Shown: one piece after another, positions 23,780 to 32,296 of the stretch
Layout: each line of letters opens with the position of its first letter
Position numbering within the stretch: the stretch's first letter is position 1
Assembly (NCBI GenBank): GCA_002320815.1
Contig: DCLA01000120.1
Location: forward strand, 68,177 to 132,176
Direction of reading: 5' to 3'
From: Myxococcales bacterium UBA1660
GTDB taxonomy: Bacteria; Myxococcota_A; Polyangia; Polyangiales; Houyiibacteriaceae
DNA: 64,000 nt
Made by a program: the position numbers and the translations under genes
Notes under the pieces: model-generated
Told to the model about the DNA's origin: nothing
What the model saw: the letters and a program-made list of their open reading frames with translations, nothing else
The model's database searches: none

Positions 23780-26305
23780 TCACTCCCCAAGCACCGCTTC
23801 GGCGCCCTGCCGTTCGCCCAAGGCCTCGAGCGCCGGCAGGATGCGCTCGGTGTCGGCGACCACGAAGACGCCGCGGACGGACGCCAACGCGAAGACCCGG
23901 TCGGGGTCCGGACCGAGGACCAGACCCTCGTCGGTGTCGATCCCGAAGACCAGCGCCCCGAGCGGCCGCATCGCGCGCTGGAGGTCGGCCAACCGGACGT
24001 CGCCCGGGGCCGGCCCGCCGCGGAACGGGACCCGGACGATCTCCTGACCGCGGTCGCCGAGGAGCCGCTCGTAGAGCCCCATCAGGCCCGGCACGAACGC
24101 GCTGTGGACCAGGAAGTAGTTCGTGATCTGTGCGGTGCTCACCAGGACGGTCTCGAAGCGACCGCCGCCGAGGCGGCGCACCTGCTCCTCCAGCGGCTCG
24201 CCGCTGCGGTCCGAGACCAGCTCCACCAAGAGCTGCGCCCGGCCCCTCGCCTTGGAGGCGCGCACGAACTGGAGGACCTGGAGCCCGAGGTGCGCGTCCG
24301 ACTCCGGGGTCTCGCCCCGAGCCAGGAAGATGACCGCGTCGGCTCCCTCCCGATCGTAGACGGTCGCGGCCACCTCCGGCAGCGACGCGTGGCCACAGGG
24401 GTGAACGACACAGCGGCCGCCCTGCTCCAGCTCCGTCTCGCCCTCTTCGCCGAACCGGTCCGCCGAGTCCTCGGCGACCACCCGGACCGTCACGCCCGGG
24501 ACGAAGCGCGCGAGCGAGTCGACCAGCGGCGCCAACGCCGGGTTCCGGCCGACCACGAGCACGCGTCGGGGGACCTCCGCGGCCTCGGCGTCGATCCGTT
24601 CCCGGATGGTCGTGTCGATCGTGACTCCCGAGGGATCATCGTCGATCCGGCGCAGCTCGGGTTCGTCGTCCACGAGCGCGCGCGCCAGACGCCGGAGCGG
24701 CAGGTAGGTCTCCGCGATCCCGAAGAGCCCGCGGAGCTGCGCCACCGGGATCCGACCCCGCTGCAGGTGCATCCCCTCGAGCTCGGGCTCGACGCAGTCG
24801 CACCAGGGGTTCAACCAGGGCGCGGCGCGATCCACCGGGACCAGGTCACCCGGGATCCGACTGGTTCGCTCGTCACCCAGGAAGACCCCGAGCAGCGTCA
24901 CCCCGAAGCGTTCGTGGGCGAAGCGGGCCAGGGCGGCGAAGTCGAGGTGACCGCCCTCCCCCAGCTTCGCCAGACCGGCGCTGTCGCCTCGTTCCACGAA
25001 GAGGTGCGTGTAGACCTCGCGTCCGCGGGCGCTGAGCATCTCGCCCATCAACGCCTCCATGTTCGGGACGATGAGGTGGTGGCAGAGGAACTGGCCGACG
25101 AAGCGCGGCTTGTCGAGGACGTAGGTGCCGGGACCTCCCACGGCTCGAGCGAGGTCGGCGTTGGGGGTCTCGCGGATCTCGACGAAGACGTGGGCGCTCT
25201 CGTTGACCGCTCGGAACGCCGAGAGGCGCGCGACCGTGAGCGCGTCGGCGGCGGCGCCTTCCCCTTCGGCGAGGACCAGGAGGCGCTTGGCGTCCTCGGC
25301 GGCCACCCGGCGGAGGTCGGCGTCGTCGCTCCCGTCGCCATCGCGATAGACCACCCAGCGCATGCCGGACTCGTAGAGATAGCTGGGGGCGTCGGTCGGC
25401 GTCCCCAGGAGCGCCATCCGCGCCAGCGCGCGGCGCCGCGGGCGCGGACCGCGACCCAGGAGCCAGCGGACGATGTCCGTCGGGGCCATCCGGCGGAGCA
25501 GGCGGTTCTTGTCGTAGATGGCGACGAACTCGGTCACCAGGGCCTCGGCCTCGTGGACGTCGCCCATGACCAAGGTGTGGCGCCGGTAGCTGATGGGCCG
25601 TCGCCGCTCCGCCCGGAGGACCTGCTCCACCACGTTGGTCCCGATACCGATGAGGTACGAGAAGACGAAGATGCCGGTGATGGTCAGGGCCAGCGAGACC
25701 ACGATGAGGAAGGGCTCGCCGCGGAGGTTCTGGACCAGGTTGTCCGGGCTCTCCACTTGCCGGAAGGCCCACCACACGTGGTCCCAGAAGCCTTCCGGGC
25801 CGTGGCCGGCGACCCCGTCGTAGTCGTGGGCGACCTCCAGGTTCGAGAGGAGCACCGCGGCCACGAACGAGAGGGCCAGGACGGCCGCGGTCACCAGGCC
25901 GAGCTGTTGGAGCTGCTCCCGGCGGGTGAGCACCCGGTACACGTCGCCCGCCAGCTCCCGGGTGAAGCGGACGAGGACCAGGAGCCGGGCGATGCGGAGG
26001 ATCCTCAGGAACCGGCGGGGCGCGTCGAAGAAGTGGTGCAGCGGCAGGAAGGAGCCGAAGGCGAGCAGGTCGATCAGGATGAAGAACTTCTCGGCCCGCG
26101 GGCTCTTGGCGCGCCCCTTGGCCAGGACCGCGATGCGCAACCCGATCTCCATGCCGAAGGCGACCAGGAAGACCGGCCGAAGCCCGCTCTCGAGCGCCGG
26201 ATAGGGCAGGAGCGAGAGGATGATCAGGATCGCCAGGACGAAGCGAGTCGTCCGGGCCTCGAGGCCCTCGGCGATCGCGTCCCATCCGTCGCGGCGTCGA
26301 CTCAC
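23780..26305 (-). CDS. CASTOR/POLLUX-like ion channel with RCK-type domains
   Basis: 841 residues. About the first 230 hold membrane helices (RFVLAILIILSLLPYPAL, a charged third segment RRFLRILRIARLLVLVRF like an S4-type helix, FVAAVLLSNL and ITGIFVFSYLIGIG) with a pore-loop-like stretch WDHVWWAFRQVESPDN but no TVGYG filter. The remaining 600 residues form repeated nucleotide-binding-like domains (RHTLVMGDVHEAEALV, RVLVVGRNPALAPLV, PLGALVFGIDTDEG), as in CASTOR/POLLUX and Ca-activated K channel RCK gates. It is thus a cation channel of unknown selectivity with a ligand-gated cytoplasmic ring. A GbsR-type regulator lies 19 bases upstream in the same direction. Confidence 0.85.
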   Translation of the reverse strand: MSRRRDGWDAIAEGLEARTTRFVLAILIILSLLPYPALESGLRPVFLVAFGMEIGLRIAVLAKGRAKSPRAEKFFILIDLLAFGSFLPLHHFFDAPRRFLRILRIARLLVLVRFTRELAGDVYRVLTRREQLQQLGLVTAAVLALSFVAAVLLSNLEVAHDYDGVAGHGPEGFWDHVWWAFRQVESPDNLVQNLRGEPFLIVVSLALTITGIFVFSYLIGIGTNVVEQVLRAERRRPISYRRHTLVMGDVHEAEALVTEFVAIYDKNRLLRRMAPTDIVRWLLGRGPRPRRRALARMALLGTPTDAPSYLYESGMRWVVYRDGDGSDDADLRRVAAEDAKRLLVLAEGEGAAADALTVARLSAFRAVNESAHVFVEIRETPNADLARAVGGPGTYVLDKPRFVGQFLCHHLIVPNMEALMGEMLSARGREVYTHLFVERGDSAGLAKLGEGGHLDFAALARFAHERFGVTLLGVFLGDERTSRIPGDLVPVDRAAPWLNPWCDCVEPELEGMHLQRGRIPVAQLRGLFGIAETYLPLRRLARALVDDEPELRRIDDDPSGVTIDTTIRERIDAEAAEVPRRVLVVGRNPALAPLVDSLARFVPGVTVRVVAEDSADRFGEEGETELEQGGRCVVHPCGHASLPEVAATVYDREGADAVIFLARGETPESDAHLGLQVLQFVRASKARGRAQLLVELVSDRSGEPLEEQVRRLGGGRFETVLVSTAQITNYFLVHSAFVPGLMGLYERLLGDRGQEIVRVPFRGGPAPGDVRLADLQRAMRPLGALVFGIDTDEGLVLGPDPDRVFALASVRGVFVVADTERILPALEALGERQGAEAVLGE

Positions 26306-26324
26306 GGCCCCCCTCGGCTCTCTC

Positions 26325-26912
26325 TCAGACGGGCTCGTCGTCGGCGGAGCCGAGGCTCTGACCGAGCAGGACCTCGAGGAGCGGGCTGATGTCCACCCGG
26401 CCCCGGCGCAGGAGCGCCTCGAGGAGCCGTTGACCCAGCCGGGCGAGCTCGAGGAGTTGTCCGATGCGCTCCAGCTGGAGCTGGGCCCGCTGCCGGACCG
26501 CGCCCTCGGGGGTGGCGTCCTGCTTGCGGCGCGCGTAGTCGAGGGCCTCCTCCATCGCGTCGATGGCGTCCAGGATCTCCACGCGCTCCCGCTCGTTGAA
26601 CACCCGGGAGATCATCTTCCAGAGGTTGCCCTCGGCGACGAAGAAGTCCTTCCGCTCGCCCTGGACCCAAACCTTCTTGACCACGCCCCAGCGAGCGAGC
26701 TCGTTCACGGTCATCGAGACGGCGCCGCTGGAGAGCTGCAGGCGGTTCTGGAGCTGCTTGGCGCTGAGGGGCTCGTCGCTGAGGAAGAGCACCGTCCAGA
26801 CGCGCCCCATGTTCCGCTTGAACCCCCAGAACTCCATCAGCCGCCCGATGGCGTCGCTGACCAGGAGCTCACTCTCCCAGAGCCGGTCCTCCGCATCACC
26901 CTTCGCCACCAC
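26325..26912 (-). CDS. GbsR/MarR-family transcriptional regulator
   Basis: 195 residues, starting with tandem GTG codons at 26912. A winged helix-turn-helix occupies residues about 15-95: LMEFWGFKRNMGRVWTVLFL, then LSAKQLQNRLQLSSGAVSMT as recognition region and VVKKVWVQGERKDFF as wing, all close to GbsR-type regulators that control osmoprotectant uptake and synthesis. The C-terminal half is a long helix suited to dimerisation. Being 19 bases upstream of the channel gene, it is likely cotranscribed and may regulate it; a link to osmotic stress is an inference from the family. Confidence 0.87.
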   Translation of the reverse strand: MVAKGDAEDRLWESELLVSDAIGRLMEFWGFKRNMGRVWTVLFLSDEPLSAKQLQNRLQLSSGAVSMTVNELARWGVVKKVWVQGERKDFFVAEGNLWKMISRVFNERERVEILDAIDAMEEALDYARRKQDATPEGAVRQRAQLQLERIGQLLELARLGQRLLEALLRRGRVDISPLLEVLLGQSLGSADDEPV

Positions 26913-26947
26913 GCACGATCCCTACCACGTCCGCGGGCGGGTTGGCG

Positions 26948-28021
26948 TCACTCGCCGTTCGGTACCTGCCGAATGAAGAAGCCGTCGTACGCGGGCCCCG
27001 TCTCGTCGTCGGCAGCCGCGAAGACCACGATCTCGAGGCCGGACTCGCCGGTCCGGAGGCCTTGCAGGGCCACCGGGAGCACCAGCGCTTCTTCGGAGCC
27101 GGCGGGCTCGAGGGCCTGCCCCTCGGAACCCACGGTGGGTGGGTCGATGGGCTCGGGCACGACGTCCACGGCCTGGGCCTGGGGCGCTCGCTCGCGGACC
27201 CAGGGGATCAGCCGCTCGAGCGCCCAGTCGATGGAGTGCTGGCGCTGCTCGGGGTCGGCGGTCTCCAGGAACTCGGTGTTGGCCAGCTCGTACCACCGGG
27301 AGAAGCCGCGGTTGGGCATGAGCATCTCGGCCCGGACGAGGCGGCGGTCGTCGCCCTCGAAGCGGAGCCGGAGCACGAGCTCGATCGCACGCTCGATGCG
27401 GGTCTGACCCGGGACCGGGACCGCGAAGTCCAGGTGGTAGTACTTGATGCACTCGCTGTTGGAGCACCGGGCCGGCGGCGCGCCCCGGAAGGCGTCGTCG
27501 AAGTCCTCGTTGGCGGCCGCCACGTCGCCGATCGGCTCGCCCCAGCGCTCGACCTCGAGCAGGATCCGGGTCCAGAAGGAGATCGCCTGGGAGGCCCACT
27601 CGCGGCGCTCGGCGAGCGCCTCTTCGCGGCGCTCCCGGTGGACGTCGCGGTCGATGTCCGCCTCACGCTGCCGGTTCTGGCGCACGGACTCCAGCGCCGT
27701 CAGCCGCGCCTGGGCCTGGTCGGCGTAGCGGCCCTCGGGGTAGACCTCGAGGTAGTAGCGGAGGCCCTCGGCGGTGGACTTCCGCTCCTCGTAGAGGGCG
27801 TCCTCGGCGGCCTCGTGCTCGGCGCGGAGCTCCCCGGCCCACTGACCTTCGGGGTGGCTCTCGAGGTACGAGGACACGGCCCGGCGGCGAGCGTCGTCGT
27901 CGTCCGCGAGACGGACCTCTCGATAGTCGGCGTAGTCGTCCCGGGTCGCGACCGTCGCGCAGCCGAGGGCGAGGGCCAGGACGCCGACGAGCGGCCGCCC
28001 GCTCAAGGACAGAAATCGCAT
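26948..28021 (-). CDS. Lipoprotein with TPR-like region, unknown
   Basis: 357 residues from ATG 28021. A lipobox (ALALGC, Cys21) is followed by a helical, charged region with TPR-like spacing (VSSYLESHPEGQWAGELRAE; LRYYLEVYPEGRYADQAQAR), a coiled-coil Arg/Glu stretch and a C-terminal domain rich in beta-type segments (YYHLDFAVPVPGQTRIERAI, ETGPAYDGFFIRQV). Third gene of an operon with a Cys-rich small protein and a beta-barrel protein; the start overlaps the previous gene by 19 bases. The combination suggests an outer-membrane complex, but no family is recognised. Confidence 0.8.
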   Translation of the reverse strand: MRFLSLSGRPLVGVLALALGCATVATRDDYADYREVRLADDDDARRRAVSSYLESHPEGQWAGELRAEHEAAEDALYEERKSTAEGLRYYLEVYPEGRYADQAQARLTALESVRQNRQREADIDRDVHRERREEALAERREWASQAISFWTRILLEVERWGEPIGDVAAANEDFDDAFRGAPPARCSNSECIKYYHLDFAVPVPGQTRIERAIELVLRLRFEGDDRRLVRAEMLMPNRGFSRWYELANTEFLETADPEQRQHSIDWALERLIPWVRERAPQAQAVDVVPEPIDPPTVGSEGQALEPAGSEEALVLPVALQGLRTGESGLEIVVFAAADDETGPAYDGFFIRQVPNGE

Positions 28022-28362
28022 TCGGGGATCTCCGAGGACGGGGTGTCGAGCCGGTCGGCGCGCATCAACTCCTCTACGCAGGCATCGACCTCGCGCTGCA
28101 GGGGATAGGGCTGACACTCGAGGGGCCACATGGCGGTCGCGCAGGCATCGGCGACTTCGTCGACGCAGGCTTGGAGGACCTCCTCCCCGGCGTCGAGCTC
28201 GCCCCGCTGCTGCGCTCGCACGCACTCCCAGCTCCCGACCGTCAGGCAGGTGTCGGCCGCGTCGGCTTCGGGTGCGGTCGCGCCGCAGCCCCCGGTCTGG
28301 CCGGGCGAGGGGGCGACGATGAGCGAGGCCATCGCGAAAACCAGGGCCGTTCGCAGGATCAC
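28003..28362 (-). CDS. Small secreted Cys-rich protein
   Basis: 119 residues from GTG 28362, overlapping the barrel-gene stop (GTGA). A signal-like hydrophobic stretch (LRTALVFAMASLIVAP) leads to a mature part with nine cysteines in fairly regular spacing (DTCLTVGSWECVRA, LQACVDEVADACATA, VDACVEEL) and a terminal CDFCP. Regular Cys in helices suggests a disulfide-bonded helical bundle, similar in texture to CHCH-like small proteins. No known family. It sits between a beta-barrel gene and a TPR lipoprotein gene, so all three are probably made together. Confidence 0.75.
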   Translation of the reverse strand: MILRTALVFAMASLIVAPSPGQTGGCGATAPEADAADTCLTVGSWECVRAQQRGELDAGEEVLQACVDEVADACATAMWPLECQPYPLQREVDACVEELMRADRLDTPSSEIPECDFCP

Positions 28363-29117
28363 CGGAGCACCTCGTAGTCCCAGGTCAGGCCGACCTCCAG
28401 GCTCAGCAGGGGGTTGACCATCAGGTCGCCCGCGCGGTCCTCGGCGCCGAAGAAGGTGCTCGCGGTGAGCTCCACGTAGGCGCCGACGCCGGCGAGGAAG
28501 TGATAGGCGCCATCGATCCCGAGCTCCGCGCCCCAGGTGGTGTCGGGCGACACGACCACCGACCCGGCCACGTGACCGCCGACGAGCCAGGTGGGCGCTC
28601 CCGGGCGGCCGAAGGGGACGTGGAGTCCGTAGCCCACGCCGAAGACCCATTGATGGAACGGGTCGACGCCGGTGAGGAACGACCCGTCGGGCCCCAGGTT
28701 CGCCGCCGCCGAAACCAGGATCGAGTGCCGGAGCGGAGCCACGCTGGGCAGCACCACCGCCCCGGTGAGGTCCAGGTAGGTCGGCGCCAGTCGCTCCTGC
28801 TGCAGCTCGTCGTGGACCACCATGCGCAGGGTCCCGCCGACCCCGAGCCGGCCCACCAGGCGCCAGGGCTGGTGCACCGCGACCGGCTCCGTGCGCACCG
28901 GTTCGGTGTCGTCGAAGGCCTGCCGACGCATCTCCGGCGGGAGCTCGCTGCCCTCGGGGGCGGGCGCGCTCGCCGAGGCCACGCGGTCGGGCTCCCCTTC
29001 CGGGGCGGCCGCGCTCGATTCAGCGGGGGGCGCCGCTTCGGGGGTGGGCGTCTGCGCCCGGCCCGAGACGCTGGAGGCGAGCAGGCAGATCGCGACGATG
29101 AGGGGCGAGAAACGCAT
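28359..29117 (-). CDS. Outer-membrane beta-barrel protein, unknown
   Basis: 252 residues with a signal peptide (LIVAICLLASSVSGRAQ), a Pro/Ala/Glu low-complexity linker to about residue 75, and then amphipathic strands (WRLVGRLGVGGTLRMVV, FGVGYGLHVPFG, VGAYVELTASTFFG, LLSLEVGLTWDYEVLR), consistent with an outer-membrane barrel. It opens the three-gene operon and is divergent from the AgmX-domain gene at 29185. The linker may pass through peptidoglycan or be disordered. The exact family is not recognised. Confidence 0.78.
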   Translation of the reverse strand: MRFSPLIVAICLLASSVSGRAQTPTPEAAPPAESSAAAPEGEPDRVASASAPAPEGSELPPEMRRQAFDDTEPVRTEPVAVHQPWRLVGRLGVGGTLRMVVHDELQQERLAPTYLDLTGAVVLPSVAPLRHSILVSAAANLGPDGSFLTGVDPFHQWVFGVGYGLHVPFGRPGAPTWLVGGHVAGSVVVSPDTTWGAELGIDGAYHFLAGVGAYVELTASTFFGAEDRAGDLMVNPLLSLEVGLTWDYEVLR

Positions 29118-29172
29118 CCGGCGCCCGGCACGGTAGAGGGCGCCCGGAGTCGGGTCAACGCCGGGGCCGTGC

Positions 29173-29178
29173 TATAGG
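29173..29178 (+). promoter_or_regulatory. Possible -10 box of the AgmX-domain gene
   Basis: TATAGG lies seven bases before the GTG at 29185 with no ribosome site between them. If used, transcription would begin at or next to the start codon, giving a leaderless message. No convincing -35 box is present at the right distance. Confidence 0.25.
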
Positions 29179-29184
29179 GCCCGC

Positions 29185-29772
29185 GTGGCGCGCTTCCTGA
29201 GTGGGTTCTTGGTGGCTTCCCTTTGCTGGGCCGGGGGCATCTGGGCATGGCAGAACGGCTACCTCGGCGAGCCCGAGGCCGAAGAAATTGCCCCCACCGT
29301 GGCGGAAACGGAGATCGTCCCCGAGGAGGAGCCGGAGGAAGAGGCGCCCCGGCGACGTCGTCGCCGCCGTCGCCGGGCGAGGGATGAAGCCGCCGGCGCG
29401 GCCGTCCCGACCGGCAACGCGACCACCGGCGACGACCTCGGAGAGAACGACCCGCGGGAGCTCGCCGCCGGCGAGAACGGTGGCGAGCAGCAGCTCTCCT
29501 CACGCCAGATCGAGGACGCCTTCGACGGCGCCTTTGGGAGCATCCGGCGTTGCCTGGTCCTGGTGCCCGGCGACGCGCCGGTGACCGGCCGGCTCACCTT
29601 CGGGATGCGCATCGCCGGCTCGGGCCAGGTCACGCGGGTGAATCTCAGCGGACCGGCGGCCGTCACGAGCGGCGAGCCCGGCGACTGCCTCCGGTCGGCC
29701 GCTCGCCGCATCCAGTTCCCCTCCTTCGACGGCCCGGAGATGATCGCCCGCTACCCGATCACCCTCGAGTGA
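29185..29772 (+). CDS. AgmX/PglI C-terminal-domain protein with Arg-rich linker
   Basis: 195 residues from GTG 29185. One N-terminal membrane helix (LSGFLVASLCWAGGIWAW), an acidic stretch, a run of nine arginines followed by Ala-Arg, and a C-terminal domain of about 90 residues (SSRQIEDAFDGAFGSIRRC, FGMRIAGSGQVTRVNL, CLRSAARRIQFPSF). The last matches the AgmX-type domain common in Myxococcota, related in layout to TonB C-termini, and found in adventurous gliding and envelope proteins. It likely spans the periplasm from the inner membrane. The acidic-then-basic tract is unusual and may contact an anionic envelope polymer. Confidence 0.82.
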   Translation: MARFLSGFLVASLCWAGGIWAWQNGYLGEPEAEEIAPTVAETEIVPEEEPEEEAPRRRRRRRRRARDEAAGAAVPTGNATTGDDLGENDPRELAAGENGGEQQLSSRQIEDAFDGAFGSIRRCLVLVPGDAPVTGRLTFGMRIAGSGQVTRVNLSGPAAVTSGEPGDCLRSAARRIQFPSFDGPEMIARYPITLE

Positions 29773-29816
29773 GCCCCCCCACCCCCGATCACCTCGAGTG
29801 ATGCCCCCCACCCCCC
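29757..29816. repeat. 30-bp imperfect tandem duplication across a stop/start
   Basis: Two near-identical 30-bp units (29757-29786 and 29787-29816), beginning GATCACC, containing CTCGAGTGA and a C-rich run, differ by small indels. The first unit contains the stop codon of the AgmX-domain gene (29770-29772), the second contains the overlapping GTG/ATG start of the next gene (29798/29801). It looks like a recent local duplication that supplied the next gene's start. Confidence 0.8.
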
Positions 29817-30304
29817 TGCTCCGCCCGCTCCTCTCTACGTTTCTCCTCTTCGCCGGCTGCGGTGGTCCCCCGGCCGCCGCGACGGGCGGCGGCGCCACGC
29901 TGCGGACGCTCCCCGAGGGGCGCGCCCTGCTCGTGGTCCGCGAGGCGCTTCGGGACGCCGGCGCGACGGCGGGGCCGGCCTATTCGGTCGCGGTGGTCGA
30001 AGGCCCGCTCGAGGTGGACGTCGGGCTGGCGGCGACGCCCTTCGGGATCGAGTGGGTCTCGGCCGCCGACCGCACCGAGCGCGACGACCTCCCCGAGCCT
30101 CTGACGGACGGCCAGCTACGGATCCTCCCCGGCTCCGGCGCCGACGCCGCGCAGCAGATCCTCATCCTGGACGAGCGGACCTACCGGTTCCATCCCGACC
30201 GCGAAGCGGTCCAGGGGGGCGCGCCGGGGATCACCGAGGCCGAGCTCCGGCTTCGCCGTGACGTGACGGACTTCGTGACCTACGCCCAGGGGATCGGCGC
30301 CTGA
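29798..30304 (+). CDS. Small lipoprotein, unknown
   Basis: 168 residues. GTG 29798 is directly followed by ATG 29801, and either could start the lipoprotein signal (LRPLLSTFLLFAGC). The mature part contains AYSVAVVEGPLEVDVGLAAT, ILPGSGADAAQQILILDERT and a C-terminal helix LRRDVTDFVTYAQGIGA. No family recognised. It sits 25 bases after the AgmX-domain gene and may form an operon with it; its start lies inside the second copy of a 30-bp duplication. It is convergent with the enoyl-CoA hydratase gene, with only one base between the stop codons. Confidence 0.75.
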   Translation: MMPPTPLLRPLLSTFLLFAGCGGPPAAATGGGATLRTLPEGRALLVVREALRDAGATAGPAYSVAVVEGPLEVDVGLAATPFGIEWVSAADRTERDDLPEPLTDGQLRILPGSGADAAQQILILDERTYRFHPDREAVQGGAPGITEAELRLRRDVTDFVTYAQGIGA

Positions 30305-30305
30305 G

Positions 30306-31103
<798 letters not shown>

Positions 31104-31135
31104 TCCGCCGCCCTACCCCGGGGTCCGCGGCCCCG

Positions 31136-31966
31136 TCAACGGGGGGGCTCGTTGGGGCGCGCTGCCAGGTCGGCGCGCAGCCGACGGTAGCGCTGCAATC
31201 GCGCCGCGTAGGGTCGGGGATCCTCGGCGACCTCCAGGGCCCGTTCGAAGGCGGCCTCGGCCTCGTCCATGCGCCCGAGCTCGTGCAGGAGGATCGCCCG
31301 GCCGACGTGGGCCGGCGCGAAGCGCGGGCGGAGCGCGAGGACCTCGTCGTAGGTGGCCAGGGCCTCGGCGAAGCGCTCCGCGTTGATCTGGGTCGCGGCG
31401 AGCCCTAGCCGGAGCTCCACCGACTCCGGGAAACGCTCGGTCGCCCGGACGAAGGTCGCGCGCGCGGCTTCGTCGTCGCCGGCGTGGTGCTGGGCCATGG
31501 CGAGGGCCTTCCAGGTCTCCCGGTGCGCGGGGTCCAGCTCGAGGGCGTGACTCAGCGGCGCGATGGCCACCTCGGCCTGCCCCCACCGGAGCAGGCGGGC
31601 GCCGAGGACCCGGTGGGGCTCCGCCGCCTCGGGGGCTCGCTCGACCGCGCGATGGTAGGCCTGCAGCGCGAGGTCGTAGTCCCGCTCGAGCTCGTGGGTG
31701 AACCCCACCTCCAGCACCGGGTGGGGATCGTTCGGTCGGAGGGCCGCGACCCGCTCATAGGCCTCCCGCGCTCGCGCGGGCCGCTCGGCCATCAGCTCGG
31801 CCTTGGCCAGCCGCGTCCAGAGCACCGCGTCGTCCGGGGCGTCGTTGGCCGCTTCGCGATAGGAACGCGCGGCGGCCTCGAAGTCCCCGCGGGCCATCGC
31901 CCGCCGCCCCCGGCGGATGGCCGCCGGGGCGCAGGCGCAAGCGACGGTGAGGAGGAGCAACGCCAG
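31136..31966 (-). CDS. TPR lipoprotein (start uncertain)
   Basis: Up to 276 residues of TPR repeats (ARGDFEAAARSYREAANDAPDD, LERDYDLALQAYHRAVERAPE, GDDEAARATFVRATERFPE, LGRMDEAEAAFERALEVAED). In frame before the first repeat is a lipoprotein-like stretch ALALLLLTVACACAP, so the real start should lie upstream of it. The only start-like codons there are CTG 31966 and TTG 31960, which give a very short signal without positive charge; ATG 31897 gives a 253-residue cytoplasmic version. Either a non-standard start or a sequence error just upstream could explain this. The partner of the TPRs is not apparent. Confidence 0.72.
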   Translation of the reverse strand: MALLLLTVACACAPAAIRRGRRAMARGDFEAAARSYREAANDAPDDAVLWTRLAKAELMAERPARAREAYERVAALRPNDPHPVLEVGFTHELERDYDLALQAYHRAVERAPEAAEPHRVLGARLLRWGQAEVAIAPLSHALELDPAHRETWKALAMAQHHAGDDEAARATFVRATERFPESVELRLGLAATQINAERFAEALATYDEVLALRPRFAPAHVGRAILLHELGRMDEAEAAFERALEVAEDPRPYAARLQRYRRLRADLAARPNEPPR

Positions 31967-32014
31967 CGCACGCGGACCTTGACGCGGCGGGCCTCGCCGC
32001 GAAGGATCCCGGCC

Positions 32015-32296
32015 ATGGAAGCCAACACCCTCGCCAAGATTCTCGACGCCGCCGACGGAGTGACCGGAGGAGCGGAGCGCTACGAGGTGGCCGAGGACCA
32101 TCGGGTGACGTTCTACCTCGGGAAGCCCGGCCAGGCGATGGAAGCTCGCGACGTGGCCACCATCGCGGTCGGCGACGGGTTCCTCGCGCTCACCCGGCGC
32201 GACGAAGAAGGCACGCTCTACGCGCCCCTCACCGAGGTGGCCGCCGTGTCCGTGCGCAAGGCGAAGACCGACGAGGGCCGGCGCACTGGCTTCTGA
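32015..32296 (+). CDS. Hypothetical protein coupled to the pilus regulator
   Basis: 93 residues from ATG 32015, soluble, with LDAADGVTGGAERYEVAEDH and VATIAVGDGFLALTRRDEEG. No signal, membrane helix or recognised domain. Its 3' end overlaps the CTG start of the NtrC-type regulator by 11 bases, which argues for joint translation and possibly a role in modulating that regulator. It is divergent from the TPR lipoprotein gene. Confidence 0.68.
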   Translation: MEANTLAKILDAADGVTGGAERYEVAEDHRVTFYLGKPGQAMEARDVATIAVGDGFLALTRRDEEGTLYAPLTEVAAVSVRKAKTDEGRRTGF

